DNA of 64,000 nt from Thunnus maccoyii (Eukaryota > Chordata > Actinopteri > Scombriformes > Scombridae): positions 12,943,155 through 13,007,154 of the forward strand of contig NC_056544.1 of the NCBI RefSeq assembly GCF_910596095.1, given 5' to 3'. A program made the translations under genes and the position numbers. Position 1 is the stretch's first letter. Each line of letters starts with the position of its first letter. Below the pieces are notes generated by a model, which was given only the letters and a program-made list of their open reading frames with translations, had not been told where the DNA came from and made no database searches. Positions 13,149-25,235 of this stretch are shown here, piece after piece.

Positions 13149-15274
13149 CAGCTAATGCCACCAGGCAGCCTAACTGAAAGAGACAAAAAATGTGTTATCC
13201 TTTTAGGTGCCTTGATGTGTATGTCTCTGTAGTCAGTGTGTGTGTGTACAGGGATTCACAAGGGTGTGTGCGTGGAAACAACGATGTGTGCAGTGATGCA
13301 TGGCTCATCCTTCGTCTGTGCAGGACATCTGATAATAAGCCAATCACCGGAGAGCTGATGGAGAGGGGTGAGTGATGAGAGCACTATCTCCCCGCGGAGA
13401 ATGAGATAGATGATGTGTGCTGATGCTGGCTGGGCTGCTTTCGCCTGGCATGACCACCTAACACCTGAGGCCAGGGCCACGCCAGCTACAGCGAGCCACA
13501 GCTGATGCAGGCCTCATTGTTATAGAGGGCACATACACAATGAATTATTGCCTCAGCATAAGTCTCGCGAAAGTGATGTCGGAAAAAACACTGTTTTTTT
13601 ATTGCATCATGTCTGCAGAAAGGATTATAGTTTTGGCACAAGTTGTGCAAATTCTGAGCTCTGTTTACACTCACAGTAGGCACCAATTATGTTGTGATAT
13701 ATTAAGAAATTAACAAGCGCTTGGTCAAGCGTCATGGCATCTAATGCATACAGAGAAGAAAAGAAAACATTGATAAATGAGGCCTGGGTTAACATTAATT
13801 ACTGCACTCTAACTGCACTGAGAAAATAAATGTTAATCTTATTTTACTTTGGCACCTAGCGTGGGACTCCTACGCACAGCTGAAATGGAAACAGTCTTGG
13901 ACTATTATTGTGAGGCATACATTGATCACCCTCTTATCACCAGCTGCAGGTCCACATAAACAGAAACACACAATCAAGCAGACATCCCATTATATATACA
14001 GCACACAAGCACATCTGCTACAGTACAAGCAGCCTGTCACACATCTCCCCCAGTATTGATCTCATATTGATTGTTATTTTTCACTGCTGTTCTGTGGCTC
14101 ACTGGGTTGTATATCTGGCTTCCAGGATTCCTGTAAATACCAAATACACCTAAATAAAAACACAACTCTGAGTACTGAAGACGCAAAAAAGGATATGAAT
14201 AATCACTTGACTTTCTAGATGATCTGTGATGGCATTACAACGTCATAATCATGCAAATAGCCTGGGGCGGATGAATCAAAGCAGGCGGCAGTGAATCCCT
14301 CTCATCTATGCAGCCATTCACACATGCAAAAAAAAAATACACTCAGCTGAACAGCGAATTAAAATTTGGCTGCAAGCATCCTTGTTCCCTGCTCCATGTT
14401 CAAAAATTACTGCTGGGTCCAGTGTTTTAGAGAGAATTCTCATCACTGCATACAAATATGCACAGGCGTGTACAATGTGCACATTACACTCAACGAACAG
14501 GCAATAAGAAATCTGCCGTCAGGTGCCAGCAAACACACAGCGGGCATAACAATCACATATGTGAGCCTGCATGTGAAATCAGAGGGGTTTGTCTGAGTGC
14601 CTGCAGTGGTGAGATAAACAAAAACCAAGGCTTTCTCATTCGTCAGTGTGTGTGCATCCGTGTCTGTGTGTGTGTGTGTGTGTGTCTGAATCTCTACTTC
14701 ACCTTCCAGGACAATTCAAGCCTGAAGGCGACCAGGGGCACAGTTCAGTTCAATAATCATACACTTACTGCCATCTTTCCCTCCATAGTTCCTCTGTCTC
14801 CTGCTTTTCCTCTGGCTCCCTCATTTCACAGCCCATAAATACAAACTGACACCAGTGATAAAGCAGCAAGATGGAAAAAGTGGGAGGAAAAAATCTGTTT
14901 TGTATTCGTGTGAGTCTCCTATAATGTGAACTATGTTGTGTTTCAACTAAATAATATCTTTGACAGACTGGTTGAGCCACCAGCAAGTTAACTACTTGCT
15001 ACTTACAAAGTGCTTTCACAATACAAAAGATAAATACTATAGTGTATATGAAAGAGTAATTCTACACTTGTCACTGCTTTGAAGTGGGCAGAGCTCATTG
15101 GTAAAAAATGTGATGTCACATACTTCAGTGCACCAATCAGATTTTAGCAATATTTGCATCCACATCCAATGACAGAGGTGGTTGTTTGATTGTCTTGCCA
15201 GGTCACTGTCAATCAAATCGGATCAAATCACAACCACACAGTCCTAATGATGCAGATTAGTTTAGTTTTTGACT
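13149..15274. other. intergenic, no gene seen
   Basis: A compound (GT)n tract lies at about 14,646-14,686. Reading frames of 60-126 residues here are low-complexity or repeat-derived. I see no RNA gene. Confidence 0.5.
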
Positions 15275-15502
15275 ATTAAAGGAATATTACAAAATTTTGG
15301 GAACTATTCTCTTCCTTGGCTAGAACTAGATGACAGGATACTGTTCTTATCGCTGTACAGTAGATCTGAAGCTGTGCCACATTTCTTACATTGGATATGT
15401 AATGGGATATCTTCACAATATGAACAACAGGAATAATTAAAGCAACCAGTGGTTCAATGTACAAATAGGTGTGAAAAAATCTGAAGCTATCCTTTCAAAG
15501 TC
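15275..15502. repeat. short MITE-like element, probable
   Basis: The left end TATTAAAGGAATATTAC and the right end, inverted, TTGAAAGGATAGCTTCAG resemble the TAAAGGA-type termini of other elements in this window. Its length of about 225 bases and lack of coding content fit a MITE. The inverted repeat is short and imperfect. Confidence 0.4.
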
Positions 15503-18067
15503 CAACTGAAATTACATTGCCTTTTTTTTCTACCACAGCAAATACATCTGTTCTGTAAATCACATGTCCTGTGTTCTTCTTTGAGAAAAAAATCCGAAAC
15601 CAAAAGGGAGACATTTATATTTTGGATTCTTTGATTTCATGATTGTGCCCCCTAGTTTTGCATTATTTTGATTAAATATCACTCCCTCATGCCTTGTTAA
15701 AATACTGCATAAAGTGATAACGGACATTCAATCATAAGCAGAGCAGATGGTCACACTGAGCCTGACAGCATCCTGCTACACAACACAAGAGCCACAGACC
15801 TTGAACAACAACCTACATTAGTCTCCTTCTTATCTAACTTACAAACATGAACACACACCTTGTCCTGCACCTTAGCTTGTTGAATGAGCCACCAAACAAA
15901 CATTCACCAGGGAAAAGTGCACCTCTAATGTCAGTTAGCAGGCTAGACAGCTAATTAGCTGCTCAGCTTCAGCACAAAAAACACATGTCAGCATACCTGC
16001 AAATGTCACTTCATTCCTGTTAGATGCTGGTTTGGTCATTGCTCTTCTGTTAGTGACACACTGTCTGTCCAGGACTTTTAGCCTGACAGTTACTGTCAAT
16101 CAAACAAGCCTCTGACATGCCCCCGTACATATTTTCCTTTATTTTTTTTTGCCAAACTCAGACTGCTGAATTCTCAGAATATTTCAAGTTGTGCTATCAT
16201 AAATCTCAATCTCTACAATGTCTAGCCTCAGCCTCATAGTCCAGGGGTCCTGTTAGTTAACCCTTGAGTACCAACTGAAGTGTTCTTGTCCCTCTTAAGC
16301 TTCCAACTTTTGTCAACCCCACATCTACTTTTATGATGGGGACAAAGTCTGGCTGAGTCTAATTAATCATTCATTGGATATAATCAAAGAACACAAAAAA
16401 GGAAGTTATTGCTTTGAACTTTTGGGCCCATAATGTATCTCATGTGTGGCAAGTGAGAAGGAGTGTATGTGGGGGAGAGATGTAGAAAGATGGAGAGAGA
16501 AAGTGCACGTCTGTGTGTTATCCTTTTCTGCTTTGATCTATCTTGCTATTATCCACTTTTGCCCACGGTCAAGTGTGCAGCTGTCATGGCTCCCCATGAA
16601 ACAAGGAGACAGACAGACAGGGGGTTCCTGTTGAGTGAGGGCTGCGATGAGTCCTCAAGTCTCTGCTGTCACAGCACACAACGCAGCTTATGTAAGCAAG
16701 AGATGGAGGGAGGGAGGGAGGATGCAGAAGATAACGATCAGAGAGAACAAGAAGAGGGAAAGAAAAAAGTGTCAGGCAGGCATTGAGAGAAAAGAGGGAG
16801 ACAGAGAAAGACAAGGAGAACTGTCATCATAAAGAGTCTGACTCATTCCTACTGTTCTGGATATAGCACTGAGCTGAGAGGCATGTAGCTAATGTAGGCC
16901 TATGACAGCTCGAGAACAATTACATTCCTTCAAACCAGGATTAGGCTCATGTAATGTGTGAGAGAACGGGCTAGCCTCTAAAAAGACTCGGCTGAGAAAG
17001 AATTCAATTTCCTGTGAGACAATTTGTACGTCATTTTACTTACTTAATATAAAATCAAGACATTCGAGATATTTTGATTTACATCACAAAGGCTTTAAAC
17101 AAAATGTTGTGTTTATTCTACCGGAAAAGTGGTTGGATCTTGAAAAGAAGGACTGATTTTCTATTTCGCTGCAGTACTGAGTTGCAGCTCTTAATGTTTG
17201 GGAGGATGATATTGCATCATTGATATTTCTCCCTCTATTTTAGTTCTTGCCTGTTATAAAGAAAAGAATAGAGCTATAGCAGATAGTAGATCAATTTTCA
17301 CTTCTACTGTTTAAATATTGAGGTTTTTAGAAGATCCATGTAGGACAGCTTTACATGTGAATACCTAACAGCACCAACATCGGCTAGATATATTATTCAT
17401 ATTCATTCTGCCATTGTGTCTGTAGTTAAGGACCTCAGTTTGGCATGTTCTCCCTCTGTAAGTGCCTGCAGAAAGCATTGGCTGTGAAAGCTGCAGTCAA
17501 ATAGCTGTAATTATCTACAATCAGTTGAAAACCAGGGGCCGGCTGAAAGGCTGCTCACACACAAACACGGGAGAGGGAGAGAGTTGCATTGAGGTGTACT
17601 GAGGGTAAAATATCTCAGGAAAGAAAAGAAAATGGAAGCACGTTAGTTTCAAAATCAGAGAAACACATCATAATTGAGATCACAAATGAAGCTGCAGCAG
17701 GCGTGAATACTAATCACACCAGAAAATGACAACAAAGCTGTCTCGCGTCTCTAAAGCCTTCAGTCTTGTACATAGGGTTACATTTTTTCATTTGTGAGTT
17801 TATATCAAGGCCCAATCAAATGTTCAGAGTGAGAAGCAAGAAATTACAGTTAGTATGGTACCTAAATATGTTTTAGCATCTTTAATAGTCAAGTATTATG
17901 GGTTTACTTAACTATGGTTTGACTGAAGCTTTATACTTTGATGCAATCTGAATTATTTCAATTATGAGTCAAAAATGACTTGTATTTTGTACTATGTGTG
18001 TGTCATAATTGACCAAATAAGCATACATGGTAGCAAAGTAAACATTTTAAAGCTGCTCTAATATATA

Positions 18068-18072
<5 letters not shown>
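15503..18072. other. intergenic, no gene seen
   Basis: Positions 16,470-16,830 are purine-rich (GGGAGGGAGGGAGG near 16,707) and yield spurious charged frames. The rest is unique-looking AT-rich DNA. No splice-flanked coding segment is visible on either strand. Confidence 0.5.

Positions 18073-18126
<54 letters not shown>
18073..18126. repeat. (TA)n microsatellite, about 27 units
   Basis: A pure TATA array preceded by an imperfect ATATATATCTG segment. Such AT arrays are unstable and palindromic. Confidence 0.97.
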
Positions 18127-18128
<2 letters not shown>

Positions 18129-18129
18129 A

Positions 18130-18520
18130 ACAATGAATCACATGGCATACCTGTGTGTGAAAGGCGCTGCTCACAGTCATGAATCCACACAGAATTGTCA
18201 CCTGACTCTGTAGCTCCCCTCAGCGCTACAGAGTTTTATAGCATCCTCAGCTCAATGTTTTGGTTCACTCTCACCGCTCTCATTTTTATCAAGAAAAGCT
18301 CTTAAAAATCTCACTGTACGCTCCCTGCTCAGCTCTAAACAGCAGACACAGTTAGCAACTAGCTGGCGAACATAGTGGAGCATTTAGCAGCTAAAGAGAG
18401 TTAAGGAGAGTTAATTTTGGACTTACATTAATCAGGTGGCCTGAAACATGATTGAATGAATGCTAATGATGCTATGTGCTTACTAAATGTGTAAATAGAC
18501 AATGGTTTGCTAACAAATTT
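18130..18520 (+). repeat. dispersed repeat, copy 2 (GTGGAGCATTTAGCAGCTAAA family)
   Basis: It shares the ordered phrases TTAGCAACTAGCTGG, AGTGGAGCATTTAGCAGCTA, TTGGACTTACATTAATCAGG and GTGTAAATAGAC with 7,990-8,290. This copy is longer on its left side. It directly follows the (TA)n array, a common insertion or end configuration. Confidence 0.75.
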
Positions 18521-21500
18521 GTGCTGTTTCTATTGGATTCAGTAGCAAAAATACAGTAAGTTTTACTCAACTTTCTATATTTTAAACAACCTACATTTTA
18601 CTTTTCTGAAAGTGATTTTTTTTTTACTCTAACAGTAAATTTACCTCTTCTTTAGTAAAATATTTAAATCTAAAGACTGCAGCTTGCAGTGCAGATATTT
18701 TTTTGCAGGATATTTTGTCACACTCGCCCCCTTGTAGTTAACAAAATCTTTCCCATAAGCCTTAGAAGATTATATTCCTAATAGTACAGGCTGAACTGTA
18801 ACACTGATGAGTAAGACTGGCAGAGAGAAACTAAGTACATGTGTTTGGCTCCTTGATTAAGAAGAGAAGAAGGCTGATGGTTTAGGGTTTATATTATCAT
18901 GCAACAGTCGGTCCTCTTAACAACCATCACATACTGAGCTTGAATTCTGCAAGAGAGAGAACCACCTGTGCTGTTGTTGGACGTCCAACTAAAGCTGTTT
19001 CTGTACTGAATGATGAAGAGAAAAAGAGAAAACAAAAAAGAAACCGCTTGAAATACTCAGATCTGCATATTTTTCATTTTACATTTAAAAGCTACTGCGT
19101 GCACATAACTGACAGAAAAGATGTGTTAGTGTAGAGGGAATCAGAGTGCAAATTGCTTCTCTATCAGGGCATCTAACATCAAATAGTCTAACTGATAGAA
19201 GAATTAACACCAACCAGACACCAATGTTAAAACCCTGAAGTTGTTCTTTCATGTGTTTAATTGTTGCAGCAGAACTTTGTGAAACTAAAATCCCCCTCTT
19301 TTCTTCTTCTCTCCTCCCTCTCCTTGACTCTGTTGCACTTCGTAGAAATAAGAGCTTTATTTGAAATTGATTTGCAGTTTCAGAAATTAATAATGACTTT
19401 AAGACACATAATGAGTTATTGATTGTATGCTTGCATGCATACAACTATTGTGCACAAACAGGCATGGGGGTTTGAAGACTAAAAACATGTGATCAAACCT
19501 CAAACTTTTGCATTTTGCATGTCCAGGCTCGCGTGCGCTCTGCACATCTTCCAGATGTCAAGAATGTGGTCATCACTGGGCAGCAGTGATAAATCACACT
19601 CGTCCTCATGAGGTTTCGCATTACTCGTCTCCCACAGGCTTCTGTCAGAGCATTAGGGCTGTGACAGAAGCTGTGAAGCATTGGCCTGGAACCACGGCTC
19701 TGGAGCATGCTGAAAGGCTGGACAGCCTCAGATGAATAGATGGTAATTAATACACATAGCACCCGGGGGACCGCAGTACAATCTCAGGGCAAATTACTGC
19801 ATCAATAAAATGGCAGAGACACAATGAGAGACTGAGGGGAAGGGAGGGAGAGGGAGAGAACTATACATATTAAGGCCATGCAGCTCTCATGTGTTTGAAT
19901 GTGAGAGTGAAGTGCTTCATTTCTGGAAAAAATGAGACAAGCCTCCCTGGAGAAACAAAAACAAAGAAATAAGAGTTGAACTAGTTTTTAAAGGTGACAT
20001 TTTTGGGTGGGAGAATGATGAAAAAAAGCCAGAAAGAAGGAGAGAGTTTGTGTATGAGTCAATAACACATCATATCAGTATCATTACCTTGACTGTGTCA
20101 AAATTCAGAACATCAAAGTTGCATAAAAATAGGCGATGGGGTACATAGCAGAGGGATGATAAAGTGAACTGAATATTCGGGAACGCTATGAATTGGATTT
20201 CCATTACCTAATATCTCTAACCAATTACTTTTCTCTTCTCTCTTCTCAATTCTCTTATCTTCCCTCCATCTCCTGTGCGCTCACCCCATAATGATGAAAT
20301 GAGGCTTCAAGATATTTGGGGAAAAAAAGATCAATGGGAGGAAATGCATAGCCTGTACATGATGAAAATCTTTCGCTCAATCTTCTTCTCAAATCAAACC
20401 CCATTCCCTGTGCCAGAGTCGCTTTCATCCACCCGCATGTCCCAGCATTCCTCTGGGTCAGCTTCTTATTCCAGCTCAGTTTCTCTCCGGGCGTTACACC
20501 TCTGCTTCTTCCATCCTTGTGATGGGAACATGAGGGACAGATTATCACATTGTTTGGGCATTTGAACACTTATCTGCCTGAGGACACAGTCCGGATTACA
20601 GCACAGCACTCCCTCGTGAACCCCGGCAGGACTGACGCTCACGATCCGGTCAGTTACATGTTGTGGACTCCCAAAGATCAAAGGCTGCAAGAGCTTGTCT
20701 GAAGAGATACAGCGCGGCGGAAAAACACACTAGTCCCACAGTGGCTCCAAGAGAACATGAAGGCTTTGGTTCAAGATTCAAAGTGAAAGGCGAGCAACAC
20801 TGAGACAAATGACTGAACCCTTGTGTCATTCCTCTTCAAGTGCAGGTTTTATACTGTCAACACATCTGAGGAGAAGGATGTTAAACACAGGCTGATATCT
20901 GTGCAGGTTGTCCTGTGAGACTGTCTGGTAAATGAGGGTTGCTAGTTCAGTTCTAATGAGTTCCTCTCAGGATGGCAGCTGCTCGTTTAGTGCATAATAA
21001 TAATCTTTTAAAAAGCTATTTTAATACAGAGTTATAATGGAGACACAGTTAATTAAGCAATAAATATGCCAGAATAAATAAAAGTGAGAGTAAAAACCAT
21101 TTAAAGCCTGTTTTATAGTAGACATAAAACATATATATGGGTTCATTTTATTCTGTATGTACAGTATAACGTCTCTGAGGGATGTTGTATTGCTGGGTCA
21201 GCAACTAGAGAGCATAAAAGCATCTGTCAGTATGTGGAAACAGCTTATAGCTTAAACTCATAACACACACACACAAGGGAAAGGCATTATTTATGCTAAA
21301 CACTTTTTTCTACCTACATATATTATGCAGAGACACTGCAGTGTAAATAAACTCTATTCCATATCCCTCATTTAAACATTCAACATACTACCTATGCTTT
21401 TTCACTGCATGGGAATAATTTAAGTCAGATGTGCTGACGCTGCTCCACAGAGGGTTGATTCAAAGAAGCGTAGCCCTCCAGAAAGAGCTGAATGGAACAG

Positions 21501-21909
21501 TTTGGCTGCACCATTAAAAAATAAGATTTCTGGAAAATGCTACTTCTGTCAGGCCGCCTGGCAGCCTCGTCTTCATCTATAACCATTTAACCACCATCAG
21601 CATCCAGTTCTGTCCTGCTTCAAATCCTTCCTCAGTGTTCATCTCTGGCACCAATAAAGTGTGAAACATCCACAGCTAATTTCAAGGCTTTTTGAACATT
21701 TTTTCTTTTAAAGCTGTGTTAAGCTGTGTTCACTTCTAGCTTTTTCCAAATCTTTCAAAGCTTTCTGTTGGGATTGATTTGTTAAAACTACAATTTCAAA
21801 GGTCGAGAATAGACATTCATGTTTAACTCTTAAGCATGAATGAGAGCTATATGCTACTCTAACAGCAACTCAGCTCTCATGGCACCAGATTCATCTCCAT
21901 GACAACTTA
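18521..21909. other. intergenic, no gene seen
   Basis: Frames at 19,085-19,444, 19,493-19,762 and 20,255-20,690 lack splice context and match no family I know. Positions 19,790-19,860 and 20,220-20,270 are purine- or pyrimidine-rich. I see no RNA gene. Confidence 0.5.
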
Positions 21910-22275
21910 CTGAAAGGATACGTTCACAGTTTTTCAAGTCTATCCTAAAACAATAGTCAGGTGCCCAAATGAACATTGACATTGACATTGACAGCTGAAC
22001 AGGAAAACACTGTCTGTTGAGACACAAAGAATTTTATTAAATTATTTTATTTGAAAGACTGATATAACAAAATATCCACTTTGATTGACTAACGCAGACG
22101 TCTGAGGCCTCATATTATCATCAGATAAAATTTTAAATACTTTTGTTTTTGCTAAAAACAACATTTTAAGTGTATTTGAAAGGGATCTTCTAATGGTCTT
22201 TATGAATAGGATGAATGATTATAGCAAGCAAAACCTGTTTCAGTGCTCATTTGAGCACCTGACCTACGAACCTAT
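21910..22275. repeat. long-inverted-repeat element, copy A (internally deleted)
   Basis: The left end ACGTTCACAGTTTTTCAAG then CAATAGTCAGGTGCCCAAAT and the right end CATTTGAGCACCTGACC then GAACCTATCC are inverted relative to each other. The same termini flank copies at 31,950-32,537 and 34,782-35,284. This copy is the shortest, about 365 bases, and has lost part of its interior. Confidence 0.8.
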
Positions 22276-23489
22276 CCCATAACTCCATCTGTTAATGAAG
22301 ACTGTGATATGGCTAAAAACTTCAGGAAAGAGAAGAGTGGACCTTGAGTTGATATTATTTTGCCAAATACTTTTTCCAGGGTCAGGAATGACCTTTCATG
22401 CTTACATAGCAGATATGTAATATGTCCTTTCAATAATGTCCTTGTAATGTGTCCTTTGTAGATATATCCTTTCAAATCAGTAGGCCCAAACATTAAATAT
22501 GCAGGTTGTGTACACATGCAAGTCCAGCCTGACACCAGACAGGATTGTGTTTGTTTCATGAAGTCTCAAGTCAGGTCAGGTCTTCAGAGAGTCAAGACTG
22601 TCAAAATCCTCAATTTTGTGAAGTTTGAGTCAAGTCTTAAGCTCTGGAAACATCATCTTTCAGTGTTATCTTTATACAGAAACCTCTGCTCTTCTGTCAC
22701 AGTGACTGCAAACCAAAACACAAGAATTAAATCCAATATTAATTCAAGTCCCATAAGTCATTCGAGCCTGCGAGTTCCAGGCAGACGACACAGTTAATGT
22801 TGTTTCACGCTCCACCATACTGCTCAGCGAGGGAGGGCACAGAGCAGCTCCCACTGGGCGTCTGAGGGTCAGTCTGTCCTCTGAGCGCAGCCCCCATTAT
22901 GTAAGGACAAAAGGGGACAGAAAGCTTCATGCAACCCCGAATCTCTCCAGAGCCTGAATTGGGAACGTAGATGTCCGCCGGCAGTGTTTGCTCATTTTAA
23001 TGGGCACGATGTGTCCATAGGGGGCTTGGGTTGTCCTTGAAACATTCTTCAAGACTTTGGCCCAAACTTGGCAGAGTTTTACTTTTTTTTTACTCAGACA
23101 TGTGCTGAGAATAAGATAGAAGGAGTTTAGATTACTTCTTGACATTAATGAGGAACCCTGTCGATTTGCAGGCTCAGTTTGATATCAGAGGACTTGATTT
23201 GGAAGAATCAATTTATCCAAATGAAATGCACTTTTCAATCAGTGCTAATTGAGAGAACTGTTCACACAGATGATGCACTCTAACTAGTTGTGAGGCCGTA
23301 TCCTTGGGACTAATAAACACTGACAAATCAGCGGGGTGAGAGTGTGCATTTGGTCAATTAAGTCTGCAGACGAGCTCATTAAGAAGAAGAATAACAGTAA
23401 ATGAACACGCGATGCCACTGCAGTGTTCAGCATGTGTTCTCTGCACTGGACTATGAGATCATAGGCATAACATTTAGTACAATTAGGGA
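22276..23489. other. intergenic; probable degenerate repeat, no gene seen
   Basis: Positions 22,560-22,780 contain repeated GTCAAGT / AAGTC phrases (CAAGTCAGGTCAGGTC, GAGTCAAGTCTTAAG) typical of a fish dispersed repeat. Positions 23,330-23,400 (GGTCAATTAAGTCTGCAGAC, GAGCTCATTAAG) are unique-looking and could be a noncoding conserved patch. Confidence 0.4.
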
Positions 23490-24115
23490 TGAGACTATTG
23501 GTCTGTCTGTCAGTCTAAGACTTTGGTCCAGACTGAAATAATTAGATGGATTGACACACAATTTTTGTACAGACATTTATGCTCATCAAACATTAAAGCA
23601 TGTCACACAACAAAAGCACCAAACGTTTTCAGCTATCTTCTATGTCTTCTATGTAAATCACTGTAAATACCAAATGGGCCTATACAAAACATACAATATA
23701 CAAGAACCAACACCTTCTTACTTTAAGTTGATACAAAAATGTATGTATGAGATGTATCAATAGCCATAAACACAGAACATTTAATTACAATTTTCTTTAG
23801 CAAATACGCTCTTTCATCTGAAGCCATCAGTGAGGAAAAAATATCCATTTTTCATTGAAATCAAATTCTGTATTCATGGTTCTGTCATTCATGGTTCCCA
23901 GAGGATGCATCCTACTGACCCTCTTTCTGTAGCACCACCAGCAGTTCAAATTCTTCACTTATCCAGTGAAATATCTCAATATCTACAAGATGGATTGGCA
24001 CAAAATTTGGTACAGACGTTCTTGTTCCACAGACAACAGTCGTGATCTACTGACTTTTCCTCTGGTGCCACCATGAGGTTCACATTTGTAGTTTTGGGTG
24101 AAAAGTCTCAACAAG
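23490..24115 (+). repeat. dispersed repeat, copy 1 (CATGGTTCCCAGAGGATG family)
   Basis: Phrases such as TGGTCCAGACTGAAATAATT, TTCATGGTTCCCAGAGGATG, ACAAAATTTGGTACAGACGT and GGTGCCACCATGAGGTTCAC recur in order at 26,110-26,790 and 61,085-61,960. This is one abundant fish repeat with internally redundant TTGGTACAGAC...CATG blocks. No protein-coding capacity is visible. Confidence 0.75.
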
Positions 24116-25235
24116 TCAGATTAAGTACCCTGTGTTATATACATTTGAGACCCAAACTTCTGTTGTTCAGTCAACCCACGGCAAAGGTTACAGAGCTGTT
24201 TCCAATTCAAAGTGATTACTGATGGGGTATAGTGATGTGTGATTCAGCTGGAATTGGGTAAAGTCCCAGCAAAGGTATGAGTCATCAGCATTGCCACAAG
24301 TCTGTTTACCAACACTTCCTCTCCCTTCCCACATAAAGGTGGCCTGCAACCACCTCATCCTGATATAACCCAATCATCCTTACATCTGTTTATACAGCTT
24401 CTTGTTAGTGGCCTCCATGTCATGTAAAGAGGTGAATTTGCCTCAAAACTTAACAACAAACACACAGAATGACAATATTTCCCTAATTCAATGGACAAGA
24501 AAGGCTGTAAAGGGATGCATGCACTAAAGCCTCTTCAAAAATATAATTGTTAAAATATAGATAGCTTGATATAGAGGGTGCGGCTGTTGGTCAGCTCATG
24601 AAAAAGAAATGTGTCCTTCTGTTAATCTGCATGACGGCTAGTCTGTCTGACAGACTACAGACTGCATGTGTAGAACAGAGCAGCCTGAATCTACCAAGTA
24701 CAGTGCTGCTCTCTGCTGGTGAATTATGAAACAGAATTGGTTTGATGTCCAAATAGATTTCCAGACAAACAGAACAAAGCATCCAAAGCATCTTAAACAA
24801 TACCTTTGCCATAAACAGCTCTATTTGTTTTTTCCATCTATTTTCAGACCACAAAACCATTTTTGACAGTTATTATTTATTGGAGTGTTGCGCTAGTTGC
24901 TTGAAATCTGCAGGATTGAAGTATTGTAACTCCTTTTATACTAAATGAGATAAAACATTTTGAGTAAAATGAGCTTTAAAGTTAACCAAATCTTGGTATA
25001 ACCTGTGGCCTTCTTTCCTCCCTCAGTCATCCCTTTTGACAGCTGTATGGCACATGGTAATGTCAGCCCTGCCTCAGTCACCGCCTCTGACTGACACTCA
25101 ATGCTTTTTGTTTTTTCATTCTCCAGCACCTGTGCTCGGCTGTCAGACAGTGCGGAGTGTGACTCTGCTGCCATCTTTACAAAGAAACAACAGCTCTGTG
25201 ACAAAGGTTCCCCGACGCTGCCCAGGGGAACCCAA
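24116..25235. other. upstream region of jsrp1, no other gene seen
   Basis: No coding exon is supported before the jsrp1 first exon. The untranslated 5' part of jsrp1 probably lies in the last 100-200 bases, but I see no TATA box or CpG-rich promoter that fixes its start. Confidence 0.4.
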
